Below are positions 9,769 to 21,100 of a stretch of 64,000 bases of DNA, piece after piece. Origin of the DNA: Blumeriella jaapii (taxonomy: Eukaryota; Ascomycota; Leotiomycetes; Helotiales; Drepanopezizaceae). Every line of letters starts with the position of its first letter. Positions within the stretch are counted from its first letter, which is position 1. Location: the NCBI GenBank assembly GCA_009599575.1, contig VWND01000095.1:248001-312000 (forward strand), read 5' to 3'. The notes below the pieces were generated by a model. The model made no database searches. It saw nothing but the letters and a program-made list of their open reading frames with translations, and was not told the DNA's origin. Position numbers and translations under genes: made by a program.

Positions 9769-11363
9769 GGCAGTTATACAGCTCGCGGAAGAGAGAACGA
9801 CGGCCCTTTCGGAACATGATTGTGTATTCAGATGCGAACGCGGATGGCTTCCTTTGTTGTCAGGTCCCTTGGTTTTGGCTGAGTGCGGCTGGCCAGGCGT
9901 GGCCTGGCTGGATCGTTCGCCTTCGCGGGCATCTTTGCCATTTCTTTCGCATTCTTGCCTCTCGACTCTCCCATGTTAGGATACGTACAGACAGGAGTCT
10001 GTTCGCAAATGCAGATTGGGAATGCTGTTCTTGGGGGGGTGCTTTGGTAGACTGTTGTCGAACGTCAGAACCATCCTTTGTTGGAGCCGCCTTGGCTCAC
10101 GTGATTTGATTCAGGCCGCGCCAGCAGCTGGCTGTTGACGAACCGGGTGCGAATGCGATTGCACATGCGATTGCACCACTGAAGCCAACCGATATCGCAT
10201 TACATTCGGGGCTTTGCGAATGCTCATTCCCGTATCTCTTGTGGCGGCAAAATCATTCAAAGGTGCCATGGCAAATGCGATTGGGCTCCTACCTCGCTCG
10301 CAGTTAGCTTCTCACGGTATCTCCGTATCTTAGCTACTTACTATCTTTGAGCTGGATCCATGCTGTGACAGCCCTGCAGACTTCCGAAGAAAGAAATGTG
10401 AGCGGCCGGGTACTACAGCTGGCTGTAGCTAGCAATTGTTGCTTGGAAGATCGTGGAGTGTCCGTAGCGACGCGACGGCGCCGGCGCCGGCACGGATACG
10501 GGTACGGCACGGCACCGGCGATCGTTGTCTGGGCGAGATCGAGATTGATAAGCAAGGATACTGAGTAGCATGAATAGACTGGCAAATGTGTGGTTCCACC
10601 TTTGGTCCTCTGTGTTGCTGTGCTAGGTGAATCGCTTGGCTTCGACTGTTGACTCTGCTCGTTCCGTGCACGTGACTGTGAGTAGCCCAGCTACTCTCGC
10701 TTAAATGTCAACATACCCACCCACTTACCCACTTGAATGGCTTACTGTGCCAGACCACTTTAATTTTCTCGTAAGCTTTACGTAGCGCATAACCGACTGA
10801 TCTTATCAGCGGTTCGGTACTTCGCAGACGCAATGACGAGTCACCGCATTGGGCATCTCGGACTTCTGCGGCCGTCACAGCTGATCCTTTTATTGTGGGA
10901 GGCAAATAGCATGATGGACTTCGAGCGAGCTGCAAGGCATGATTTCAGCCTTGCACAATTTTATTACTACAATTTTTTTTTCGGAGCGCTTCGACACAGT
11001 TCCTGATGCATTGTCATCTCACGATCAACGCTTTAAGATCCTGCGAATCCTCAGTCGGCCACACTCGGAGATCATCGAAAACCCTAATCCAACACCCAAT
11101 CGAAATTATCAGTTGGCACAATGTCGGGATTGCACTGCGTGCCAGATACCGGGTCGAGAGGTTCAATCGTACGATGCTGCGATACACATCTATAGCTTCA
11201 CAGCTATAGCTACAAATTTAAATTGGTACTTGATCCGTCAGACTCGCGTTGGCACTACATAAGCTCGCATCTTCCACCGAGGGGACACAAAATCTGCTCC
11301 ATCTCAATCAACACATCTATCTGCACTTCAACACACTCCTTTACAATTACCACTTCAGCCAAT
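9769..11363. other. Intergenic region between the acyltransferase and secreted-peptide genes
   Basis: No gene is recognisable in this ~1.6 kb. It includes a perfect 12-bp tandem repeat (ATGCGATTGCAC twice, 10153-10176), a further partial copy at about 10275-10283, and a GC-rich CGGCGCCGG stretch near 10480-10520. The last few hundred bases form the promoter of the small secreted peptide gene and become AT-richer (CACAGCTATAGCTACAAATT around 11210). Confidence 0.45.
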
Positions 11364-11636
11364 ATGCAGCTCTCTGTCTCCTTTTACGCATTGTGTGTCG
11401 CCATCACCGCGGTGAGCGCTATCCCAACGGTTGCTACCCCGGAGAACCTTCCAACCCAAGTGGATCAGGCTACCTCGGACAACCCCGCAAACGTACTAGA
11501 GGGTAAAGGTTCAGGTCCCTATTGCTGGTTTTGCAACTGCAAGGGATATGGCGGATGCACAGTAAGCTTATCTCTTATCTTTGACTGGTACTCAAGATGA
11601 AGCTAACAATTTTCTCAATAGTTTTTCTGCTGCTAA
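11364..11636 (+). CDS. Small secreted cysteine-rich peptide (70 residues)
   Basis: Two exons, 11364-11561 and 11622-11636, give 213 nt. The 60-nt intron 11562-11621 has donor GTAAGC, branch CTAAC and acceptor AATAG; the last exon encodes only FFCC and a TAA stop. Residues 1-19 form a clear signal peptide (hydrophobic core, cleavage predicted after AVSA). A Pro/Thr/Asp-rich stretch, possibly a propeptide, runs to about residue 47. The C-terminal 17 residues, 54-70, contain six cysteines (54, 57, 59, 65, 69, 70). Such peptides in ascomycetes include effectors and antimicrobial or signalling peptides, but I recognise no named family. A second intron may lie just behind the stop codon. The gene sits close to the transposon block, a common location for fast-evolving secreted-protein genes. 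Confidence 0.72.
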
Positions 11637-13321
11637 GTAAGTCGGTGGTGTTTCGGCAGAGCTCCTCAATTCTTGATTCCATTGCTGATGATTGCCTTGG
11701 ATTGTAGATCCACGACCGAGGTGGTACCGACGCTTATCCTGTTAGGATTCTGCATTCGGTACGCTGGGAACAGCTTCTTGTCGATGTATGGAGTTCTCCT
11801 TTGGGCGATGGGAGTTTAAGCTCGGCCGACGCGAAGACGATGTTGGATGGGGATGGATTGAAAGCCATGAGAAAGGGCCATGCTTCAAACGGGAGCCTCT
11901 GTACTTAAACGACTTCTGCTTTGGCGTAGCTTGTTTTTCTAGACAATCACAGGATGTTTAACACTACTACGATGTAATACACATTCGTACCGTGGGCCAC
12001 GTGAACCCCGCCCCCTCCCGAGACGACCAACAGATCGCATTGTCTAATGAAGAATGGTGGAGAATGTTGAAAATTACAAGTCCTATTTCAAGATACTTTT
12101 CAATTTATTTGGGGACTTTAGTCGATCAACACTTGCAGCTTAGGTAGCGAGACAAAAAAAAGACGTAAGCATTTTGCGACAAGAAAACCCACCCCCGACT
12201 GTGAGAACCATCTCCAAACAAGCTTGCAGGAAACGAATAAGTCAACGGTCAGGTAAGCGTAGCATAACCACCACTCCGCCGAAAAATCATTGACATACCA
12301 GACACGCCAGAATCGGCCGAACCCATAGCCAGCAAAAGATTTGGTGATCGTCGAATCTGTCGGACTCGACATGTGATAAACCTGGTCACATATCGAGGCT
12401 CATTCTCTTCAGCTACTCAAACAGCGACTGGCTGCGTAAACGCCATCAGCGACTTGCACAAGCGTTTTCAAAATGCCTAGTAGAGTGCGTAAAAGCCTAG
12501 GCACGCCTCGGCACCGAACCGATGGCCAAAGGGACGTCTATCCTACAGTACGTTAGGCAAAGGTTGCCGCGAGTACGAGATACGCTAGCTGCAGACCCAA
12601 ATCGTACGCCACCTCATACGTGCGGTTGTCGTGAACACATCAGGTGGGTGGCTAGTCTGTAAACACAACGGAAACTTGCTACAAGGATATCAGTGCGGTA
12701 TCGTTGTATCCAGGGAGTTGCTCACAAGCCCCTGCCGGTTTCTTGAGAACGAGGAATCCGCCGGGGCTTTCTTCGTCCGAGGGTCCTTGCAACACGATTT
12801 TCATGGCTGGAAAGAATGAGAGGGAAAATGATCCGCGAGAAACGTGATCAGGGCAGACAGTCACACTGAGGGTAATGACTGCGAGGGTGAGAAGTGAGGT
12901 GTACGCGGACAAGATAAGACTGGCAATGCGGAGAGACTGAAAAGAGAATGATGCAGTGTGCTGTAACTGGAAAGCGTGTGAAGAGGCGTTGACTTGAGGT
13001 AGAAATAAGGATTGATGCGGGTGAGGATGGAGAACTGGGAGCAGCAGAGTAGATACTTGGACTTGGACTATCGTGTTCGTAGTGCTGCTTGTGTAGATCA
13101 TGGCTTTCTCTTGCGGTCCACACATGACTCGGTGTCAGAGAATATTTACTGCACACCGCTAAGGGAACAGATCAGGCGGGGATATACTTCTCCAAGCTTG
13201 GCGTATTCAAAACCTACAGTACTGTACTGTAACTCTCTTATGCCGGCATGTGAACGACGTAAAGCCAGGGGTGCTCTTGGGAGTCGAATAATCAGGTATG
13301 CACCCTAGGGCCAGGACCAGG
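11637..13321. other. Intergenic region between the secreted-peptide gene and the transposon block
   Basis: No protein family is recognisable. A candidate 3' UTR intron (donor GTAAGT at 11637, acceptor at 11707) opens the region. Minus-strand open frames at 12372-12118 and 13125-12679 lack family features or convincing splice structure. Base composition falls gradually toward the AT-rich block from about 13,000. Confidence 0.4.
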
Positions 13322-13500
13322 TGTTGGTATCACATAAGGGGGGGTTGTGTATACACAGGGGTTGAGATATTGCAATAACTGGGGTTGTATTGCGAAAGAG
13401 ATTTAAGGAGTAAACTAGCTATCGCACGGAGTATATATAGGTAGGGCTTGTGATAGCCTAGTGGCCTGAGGCCACTATAAAGCACAGACCATTTAGGTCA
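13322..13500 (+). repeat. Candidate 5' LTR of the oldest element H1 (edge uncertain)
   Basis: The sequence begins TGTTGGTATCACATAAGG, has a TATATATA box at about 13431-13438 and a perfect 8-bp-stem hairpin TAGTGGCC-TGA-GGCCACTA at 13459-13477. Directly after it the sequence turns into RIP-type AT-rich DNA. A TG start, TATA box and position fit an LTR promoter. No second copy is in the window, because the far end of H1 would lie beyond position 64,000, so this stays tentative. Confidence 0.35.
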
Positions 13501-14608
13501 CAGCGTATTTTTTCGTTTCCTGTAGACTTAGTTCTAGACGAATCAAGCATTTCTCGAAAAAAAACTTCAAAGCTTCAACTGGTGCCCTCCGCAGGAAGTC
13601 GAACAAGTCTTTTTTCGCAATCGAATTATTGTACAAAAGTCGAAAAAATCGAATTATTACCCGGAAAAGAAAATCGAAACATCTAAAAAAGCTTTTATTT
13701 AAAAACCTTATCAAAAAGACTTGAAATCGATTAAAAAACGAACCCAGGACAAAAAGAATATTATTAAAAAAATAAACCCCGAAAACGCTATTAACCACAA
13801 AATACGCTATCGAATTAAAATACGAAAAACAACTTTAAGACTTTACAAAAGGGTCGATATTAATATCTAGAAGTTAGAAAAGAAAACTTATACAAAAAAA
13901 GGATAACAATAAGATTATTAAAAGAAAATTTACATAATACGAAAAATTATAGTTTTAAATATATACGATAAAAAGCTTTTTTAAAACTTTAATTTAGCAA
14001 AGGTTTGAATAAGGCCAAAAATCGAAAACGTCAGCATTTAATAAAGGAAAGTGCGTACGAATAAAGAAATACATTTGCTTTTTTATTAACCAATTCCGAA
14101 AGCTATTTTATATAATTAAAACTAATATCGAAAAACATTTTATTTATTATATTTATACCAAGCTTTGCAAAACCCAATAATAATTAATTATCGGCAAAGA
14201 TTTTTAAAAGGCTTATATCGGATATCCGCTAAAAATTCTAGTAATTTTCAAATGCATTCGCAAGCAAAGCAAAAAAAAAGCAGTTTGACAAAGCTATAAA
14301 AGGCTTTTAATACAGGTTTATCGTTCAGACAAATTAAGGATTTGAACCGGCAGTTGAAAGCAAACTTTTTTAAAACGCTAGAATATCGAGAAAAAAATAA
14401 AAACAAAAAACATTTTAACAAATTTTTAATATGCTCGTTTTTAAAAATGCCGCGGTTTTAAAAAATGCAAAAATTATAATAGAAAAATGCCGGCCGAATA
14501 TTAGCTGAATAAATTAAACTACGATTTCGAAATAAATAAATAATTTGATTTTGAGCTATTTATATATCTTAAAGTTATATTTATTTTTTTAACAAAAGAA
14601 ACTGTTTT

Positions 14609-15022
14609 TGTAAGGATTGAAAGGCAGGGAAACACTAATTCAGATAATAGAGCTCAGATAAGGTTGGGTTAATAATCAGACTGATTTCTACTTTCTATAT
14701 TTTTAATAAAAAGCGTATATAAATACAAAAAAAGGGGTGGAGCCCTCGAAAAGAATATTTCCTAGGAAACCAGGCGAACCCTATTTAATATGCTTTTCCA
14801 GCCCCTATTCCGACCTTTTTTTAATCTTTTTTAATATAATTTTAATAACTAGTTTTTTAATAATTATTTTTATAAAATGTTTTATTTAAATATTATTTTC
14901 AGTTTTTATAATATTATCCGGCCTTTACGGCCTATCCGCAGAAAGTTTTATTCGAAAATTAATAAAAAGCAAAAGATTTTGGCGGATTATTTGATTTATA
15001 TACGTAATATTAGTTTTTGATA
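14609..15022 (-). repeat. G2 3' LTR
   Basis: 414 bp. It matches 28044-28457 and 31291-31704 along its whole length apart from transition differences. It is preceded by GTTTT. Confidence 0.9.
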
Positions 15023-15279
15023 TTATTTTTTTTTTTAAGCTTTTGGTTTTTAAAAGCGATTGATTTTTTTATGCGTATGCTTTCGTATATAATATGCGTT
15101 ACGCTTTCGAAATAACGTATGGTTTCGTTCGCTTTTAATCGTGAATTATAACTGTTTTTTCCGCTTTCGGTCGTAAATTATAATTATTTTATTATTTTGT
15201 TTTTTTTGTTTTTCGGTAACGCTCGTATTTTCGTTTAAAAAAGCTTTTTTTTTTTAAAATGGCCGCTATTTTTCTGCTT

Positions 15280-15313
<34 letters not shown>

Positions 15314-15329
15314 CGTTAGCTTTTTTTTA

Positions 15330-16200
15330 TTTTAATTAACTGCTTTTCGCCGCGTTCGCCGCGAACTTTTAAAATGCTTTTGATTTCTATCTGCTTTCGA
15401 TATGCCCGTTTTAATTTTACGCGAAAGTATTACAGCGGCCTTTTTACTTTTTTGCGTTTTCGAGCTTTTTAACGTAAAATGCAATCGCTGTAAAGCTTCG
15501 TATATTTAATGCTTTTTTATAAATCTTTTAAATTTTTATTCGAATTCGTTTTTAATTAATTATAAATTCCTGCCGTACGCGCTATCGAAGCGTAAACTTT
15601 TTTCGCGGGCCTTAACGATTTTATAAATCGTTTCGATGTTGCTATCGCCGTTGCCGTTTTTTTTTTTTTATTGCCGAAACTAAAACTTTTGCTAAAACTT
15701 TTATCGATTTTATTATTTACGACGTTTATATAAATCGTTTAAAAAAAAATAACGCTTCGGTTTTTATAATAATCGAAAATCGTGCGAATCGCGCCGCGGC
15801 TCGAACTGCCGCCGCTATTACTACGCCCGCTTTTGCCGGTTTAGCGGCTGCTATTATTTTAAAAGCTTTGGCTGCGCCGGCCTTTTTTTTTAACGACGCT
15901 AATATAAAACGTATTTTCCGACGTTTCGAAAACGTCGCTCGGATTTATTTTAATTAATTAAATCAAATTCTGGATTTTTACGAAAATATCGTAATTGCAA
16001 TTTAAAATTCGATTACGGCTATTATAAAAGCTTTAATTAAAATAAATCGAATATTTTGCGAATTCGTTTAATATTAATTTTTTTTAGTTTGCCGCTGCTT
16101 TTAAATCTGAAAAAAATAGCGATAAAAAAAAAAAAAAATAACGATAATAATACGAAAAATAAATTAATTTAACGGCGGTTTTAAAATTTTCTAAATGTTT
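15330..16200 (+). pseudogene. Antisense-oriented coding remnant in the 3' part of G2
   Basis: This segment keeps more G and C than its surroundings. On the plus strand, against the direction of G2 pol, it shows coding-like features: CNRCKAS at about 15481 (C-x2-C), KLFSRALTIL near 15600, an Ala-rich stretch around 15780-15890 and IKRIFRRFENVARIY at about 15900-15950. Stops in this frame are TAA at probable former Gln codons, and one shift occurs near 15630. Cysteine-patterned proteins of this style occur in fungal genomes near transposons, but I cannot name the family. It could be a captured gene, an extra antisense frame of the element, or a still older insertion. Confidence 0.4.
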
Positions 16201-16479
16201 TTATTTTTATTTTTTTATTTTTACGGCGCGCATTCGTTATTGCTTCGTTGCTATTATTTATCGTATTTTTCAAATATTTTTTTACAACTTTTTTTACGTT
16301 CGTAAAATAATTTTCTGGCTTTTACGAATTTTCGTTTAATAAATAACTTTTTTATCGCATTAAATAATATCGGCCTTTTTTTTTTTTTTTGTATTTTTAT
16401 AAGTTTATATTAATTTAATTTTGTATTTTTCGGATTTTTAAAATTTTATTATATTATTTTTCGGCTCGGTATCGTTCCG

Positions 16480-16760
16480 ATTTTATTAAAATTCTAATAA
16501 AAAAACGTAAAAAATATCGTAAATACGATATTAAAAAAAAAGCTCGAATTAATAAGCTTAGCCGTGCTTATATATAATTCGTTTGATTTTAAAAAGCTTT
16601 AAATATTTATTTAAAAGCTTTCGAAAAAATCGCAGCTGTCGAAAGTTTTTAATCGATAATAATATTTTATCGCTTATTTAAAATTTAGTTTTTTTGTATT
16701 TAACGTCGTAAAACTTTTTATAATTCGCGTTGGCTTTTTTTAGCTTTTTATTAAATACTT
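16480..16760 (-). pseudogene. G2 integrase C-terminal (GPY/F-like) remnant
   Basis: The minus-strand reading KFYDVKYKK, ILLSIKNFRQLR and FFRKL matches the C-terminal segment of Gypsy integrases that precedes the GP(Y/F) fold. The catalytic core must lie between this and the G1 insertion point at 17861 but is too eroded for me to place its DDE residues. Confidence 0.6.
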
Positions 16761-17861
16761 TTTTTTTTTTTTGCAATATTTTAATTCGTTTTTCCGCTAA
16801 CGATACTTTTTTATTTACGACGTCGCTTTCGACGTTGCTATCAAATTCTAAATAAAAGCCGTATAATATATAAAAAAAAGTAAAATCCGTAAAAGCGTAT
16901 ATCGAATTATTATACGTAAACTCGATTAAAACAAGCTTCGTAGCTTAATCGTTTTATCGATAATCGCAATACGTACGAAAATAGAATTTTAAAACTTAAT
17001 TTTAACGTTTCGTTTAGCCATTTATTTAAAAATAAAAAGCGATATTTAATCGACGTCGTATTTATAAATAAAATATTACTAAAAACCAGAATTTATTAAT
17101 AAAAACTGATTTTTTGTTTATAATAATTTTTTTAAAACAGCCAAAATTTTTGTAAACGTATTATATAAATATCTCAGCCAAATCTAAAACTAAAATCGTT
17201 TTTTATATTAATATATATTTCGACAATTTCGTATATCGGTTTATTATAACGAATATCGAATCGTAAATACAATTTCGTTTTTTGCTAAAAAATAAACTTA
17301 TAATAAAATTTATAATTTTTTTTTTTTAAAATCTCGTAAAAATCGAAAAAAAAGCTAACTCGCTATAAAATCGGTGCTTTTTAAATTTGCCTTTTTAATA
17401 CTTTTTATACGTATTAACGTAACGTTTTACGTCGCTTCGTAAACCAGATCAAAAATACTTTTTTTCGACCAGTTTTAGCGTTCGCCGAAAGCTTTAATAA
17501 CCGGCGGTCGGATCGTCGTAATTAATTTTTAATATTTCGCTTTTAATAGCGCTTTTATTCGAAATATACGCACGTTTTTTATAACGTAATAATTTATTTT
17601 AGCTTATACGCTAATATTTTTCGGATCCGGCTGGATTATTTTACGAAGCCGATTCGTACGTTTTTTATAATACAAAAAAATCAGATTTTTGCAATTTAAA
17701 AATAATTTTGTAAATCGATTTTGCTAGCTCGTTATTAATCGTTTCGGATTATAGTAATACAGCGGCTACGCTTCGTAATATATATTATTTGCAATTAATA
17801 ATATTAATAAAAAATAATCCGGCGAAAAAACTTTTTATTTGATTTTTTTCCGCTTACTTTT

Positions 17862-18156
17862 TGTAACGATCTAATCAGTCGGAGGGCTGGGAGATCAGTT
17901 AACTGGTCGCCGTGTTCATATGGTATGAAACGAGCTTTTGGTTCTGTAACAAAAATATTCATTTAGAATCAATAATTGCAGAAGGCAGAAGTTGCTAAAA
18001 GGAAAAAGCCTTATATATATGAATAATTTCCACAGTTAATAAAAAGATCCATCAGGAGACCAGGGAGCTTGCAGCTATACGTAGTTGCTAGGGAGCTTGC
18101 AGCTATACGTAGTTGCTGGAATAACACGAGAGGTGGCAACAGAATAAATCGTTATA
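17862..18156 (-). repeat. G1 3' LTR
   Basis: 295 bp. It contains the 28-bp tandem duplication (unit beginning GGGAGCTTGCAGCTATACG) at about 18064-18119. Confidence 0.9.
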
Positions 18157-18159
18157 CTA

Positions 18160-21100
18160 TTTTTTCGTCCGAAAAAAACGCGCCTTCGAGCTTTTATTTA
18201 TTAATACGTTTTTATTCAAATAATCGTACGAATTCAAACCTTCGGAATACGCTTTCAGCCAGTTTACAAATTTTGCAAAAGGACCGGAAAGCTTTTTATG
18301 CGCCAAATGAAAATCGCGCATTTTCAAAAAAGCATATATAAAGTCGGACGCGGAGTATTACGTGAGATTTTTATTTAAGCCTATTTAAAAAGCTTTATAT
18401 TAAAAAGTCTTCCGTTGCATTCGACAGGCGATTAATTTTTCGATTTCGTATTTAAGCTTATTAATTATATTAATAAATTTAGGGGCTGAGTTAATCTGAT
18501 CTGAAAGCGCGTCGTCAGCTGTTTTACGCAGTCGATTAGCGTGAAAAACTGAATATACGTTTATAATACTAGAAAAGTTTAGCTTAAAAGCGTTGTCGAA
18601 AATTTTGGCTATAATTTTAAAAAAATCGTTTATAAAATTGTCGAGCTTGCGAAAAGATCGGAAGGTCGGAAATAAACGCATATCGAGCCAAACGTAATCG
18701 CCAATGTTAAAATCGATCGCGCGGCGAAATTTATTCGCACTTTTTTTTATTTTATCGTAGGCTTGTTAAAAATGCGATTTAGCGAGGTTTTAAACGTCGT
18801 AATAACGGCGAGCGTACGTACGAGCTTCGTTTGCGTTTAATTTATATAAAAAATTAAAAAAAAAGGAAATATCGAGCTTTCAGTTTCAATTGGTATAGGA
18901 AATATAACCGTGTATAATTTCAAAAAATAAAAGGCTATTTAGACTTTCGTAAAAAAAGACTATTTGAGCGAAATTTATTATTAAAAGAAATTCGTTCCAA
19001 TCGTTTTGGTAGAAATTCACGAAGGGTCGAAAGCGTTTTTGTAAATATTGGTTGTAAATTTCGGTTTGACCGTCGGTTTCGGAATAAACGGCTATCGAAA
19101 GCTTTAGTTGCGTATTAAATATTTTGTTTAATTTAAATTAGAAAGTAAATTAATATTAAAAGTTACGATCGTTAATAATATTTTTTAAAAGGCCAAAATA
19201 CTTGTATATATAAAATATATATAATTTAGCGAGGCTTTAAGCGTCGATATTTTTATAACAAAAAATCGAAATAATTTGCTTGGAAAAGCGATTTATTATT
19301 ACGAATACGTTATCGTAACCGTGTTTGTTTTTATTAAAACTGCAAAAGTTTATTATAACGTGTTTTTAAAAATAGTTAAAAACAGAAAAAAGCTGAAAAA
19401 AACCGAGGCGCTTATTTTTTAAAACAAAACTTTTTCGATAAACGTAATAATTGCGATAATATTATTTTACAAAAGCTGTTATATTTCGTTAATAATATTA
19501 GTCCGAAAGCAATTGCGTAGTTTTACGAACGCTGAAATAAACGGTAGAAATTTAATCGTGTATTTTTCGTATAAAAGCCAAACGAAAATAATCGACGTTT
19601 GGTATTATCAGGCGACCGTAATATAACAGCAAATCGCGTTTAAGTATATACGAAAACGAAATATTATTATCGTCGTTTTTTTTTGTAGCGTTTCGTATAG
19701 CTTTTTTTCGAAAGGCTATCAGGCTGCTAGCTGTACGATTAGCGTGGAAAATTTAATTAACGATACGAAATGCGAGAAAAAAATCAATTATTTTAACGAT
19801 AAAAACAGCTATTTCGAAAACCGTAAAAGATCGAAGTTTTTTAATTAAAAAGCGGTGATCGATTTGATTTGCTCGGAAAAAAGTTTACAAGCGCTGAATG
19901 CGTTTAAAAAAGTTTTGACGGTCGAATTCGCTCGTACGACGTGTTAATACGTTAGCCAAAAGGTTGTGTTTATTTGGTTTGTACGTAATAAGAAAATTGT
20001 AATCGGCGAAAAGCTCGGCTCAGCGTATTTGTCGAACGTTTAAAAGTTTGAAAGTTATAAAATATTTTAAAGCTTTGTAATTAGTAATTATTTTGATTTA
20101 ATAAATTAAATTAATTAGTTTAATACGAAAGTTGCTTAAAGATTTTACGATTGCGAGTATTTTTTTATCGTATACGACGTAGTTCAGCTTTGCGAAAGCT
20201 ATAATTTTGCTGAAATAAGCGATTGAAAGCCAGTCGTTATTATAGAATTGCGAAAGTATAAAAGCTACTACGCCGTCGGAAGCGTTAGTTTTTAATATGT
20301 AAAAAAGGTTTTGCCTGTAATGCTGTAGAATTGGTGCAGTAGTAAAAGCTAGTATAAAAAGGTCGAAATTTTTTTAATATTTAAAAATGAAATTAAAAAA
20401 AACGTTAGCTTTGGTTAAATAAATCAAAAGCTTTGCAATTATATCGTAATTTCGAATAAAACGTCGGTAGAAATTACAAAAACCAAAAAGGTTTTGTATA
20501 TTTTTTATAATAATAAAAAGTTTTTAATAAGCGATTACGGAAATTTTTTTTGGATTTACTTTTAAGTTTTTAATCGAAATAATAAAGTTTAAATAACGGA
20601 TCCGAGTAACGTTGAATTTAGACTTTCGAATATCGGCCTGTAATTTAGCGTCAGCGAGCCTTTGAAATATTTTGCGAACGTATATAACGTGTTTTAAAAA
20701 GTCGGACGAATAAATAAAAATATTATTCAGGTATATAATACAAAAATCGTTTAAATAATCGAAAAAAACGTCGTTTATATAACGTTAGTAAATTACGGGT
20801 TTATTAATAAGGCCAAAAAATAGCATTTTGTATTTATAAGCGCCGTAACGCGTACGAAACGTCGTTAATTTTTTACTAGCGGAGTTTATTCGAATTTTGT
20901 AAAAAGCTTAACGAATATCGAATTTCGTAAAAATTCGCGCTTTCGAAAAACGAACAAAGGTTTTATCGATAAAAAGGAAAAAGTAGCGATTTTTACGAGT
21001 GATATTATTAAAAGCTCGATAATCGATACAAAAACGTAATAAATCGTCGGGTTTTTTGGCGAAAAATATTAAAACAGTAAAAAGAACGATAAAAGGTTCG

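Noticed and set aside
12118..12372. Minus-strand 84-codon aromatic-rich frame
   Set aside because: No homology is recognisable, there is no clear signal peptide, and possible splice sites inside are weak. I could not support it as a gene.
12679..13125. Minus-strand 148-codon frame with one hydrophobic segment
   Set aside because: The start context and composition look like non-coding sequence and the hydrophobic stretch alone is not enough.
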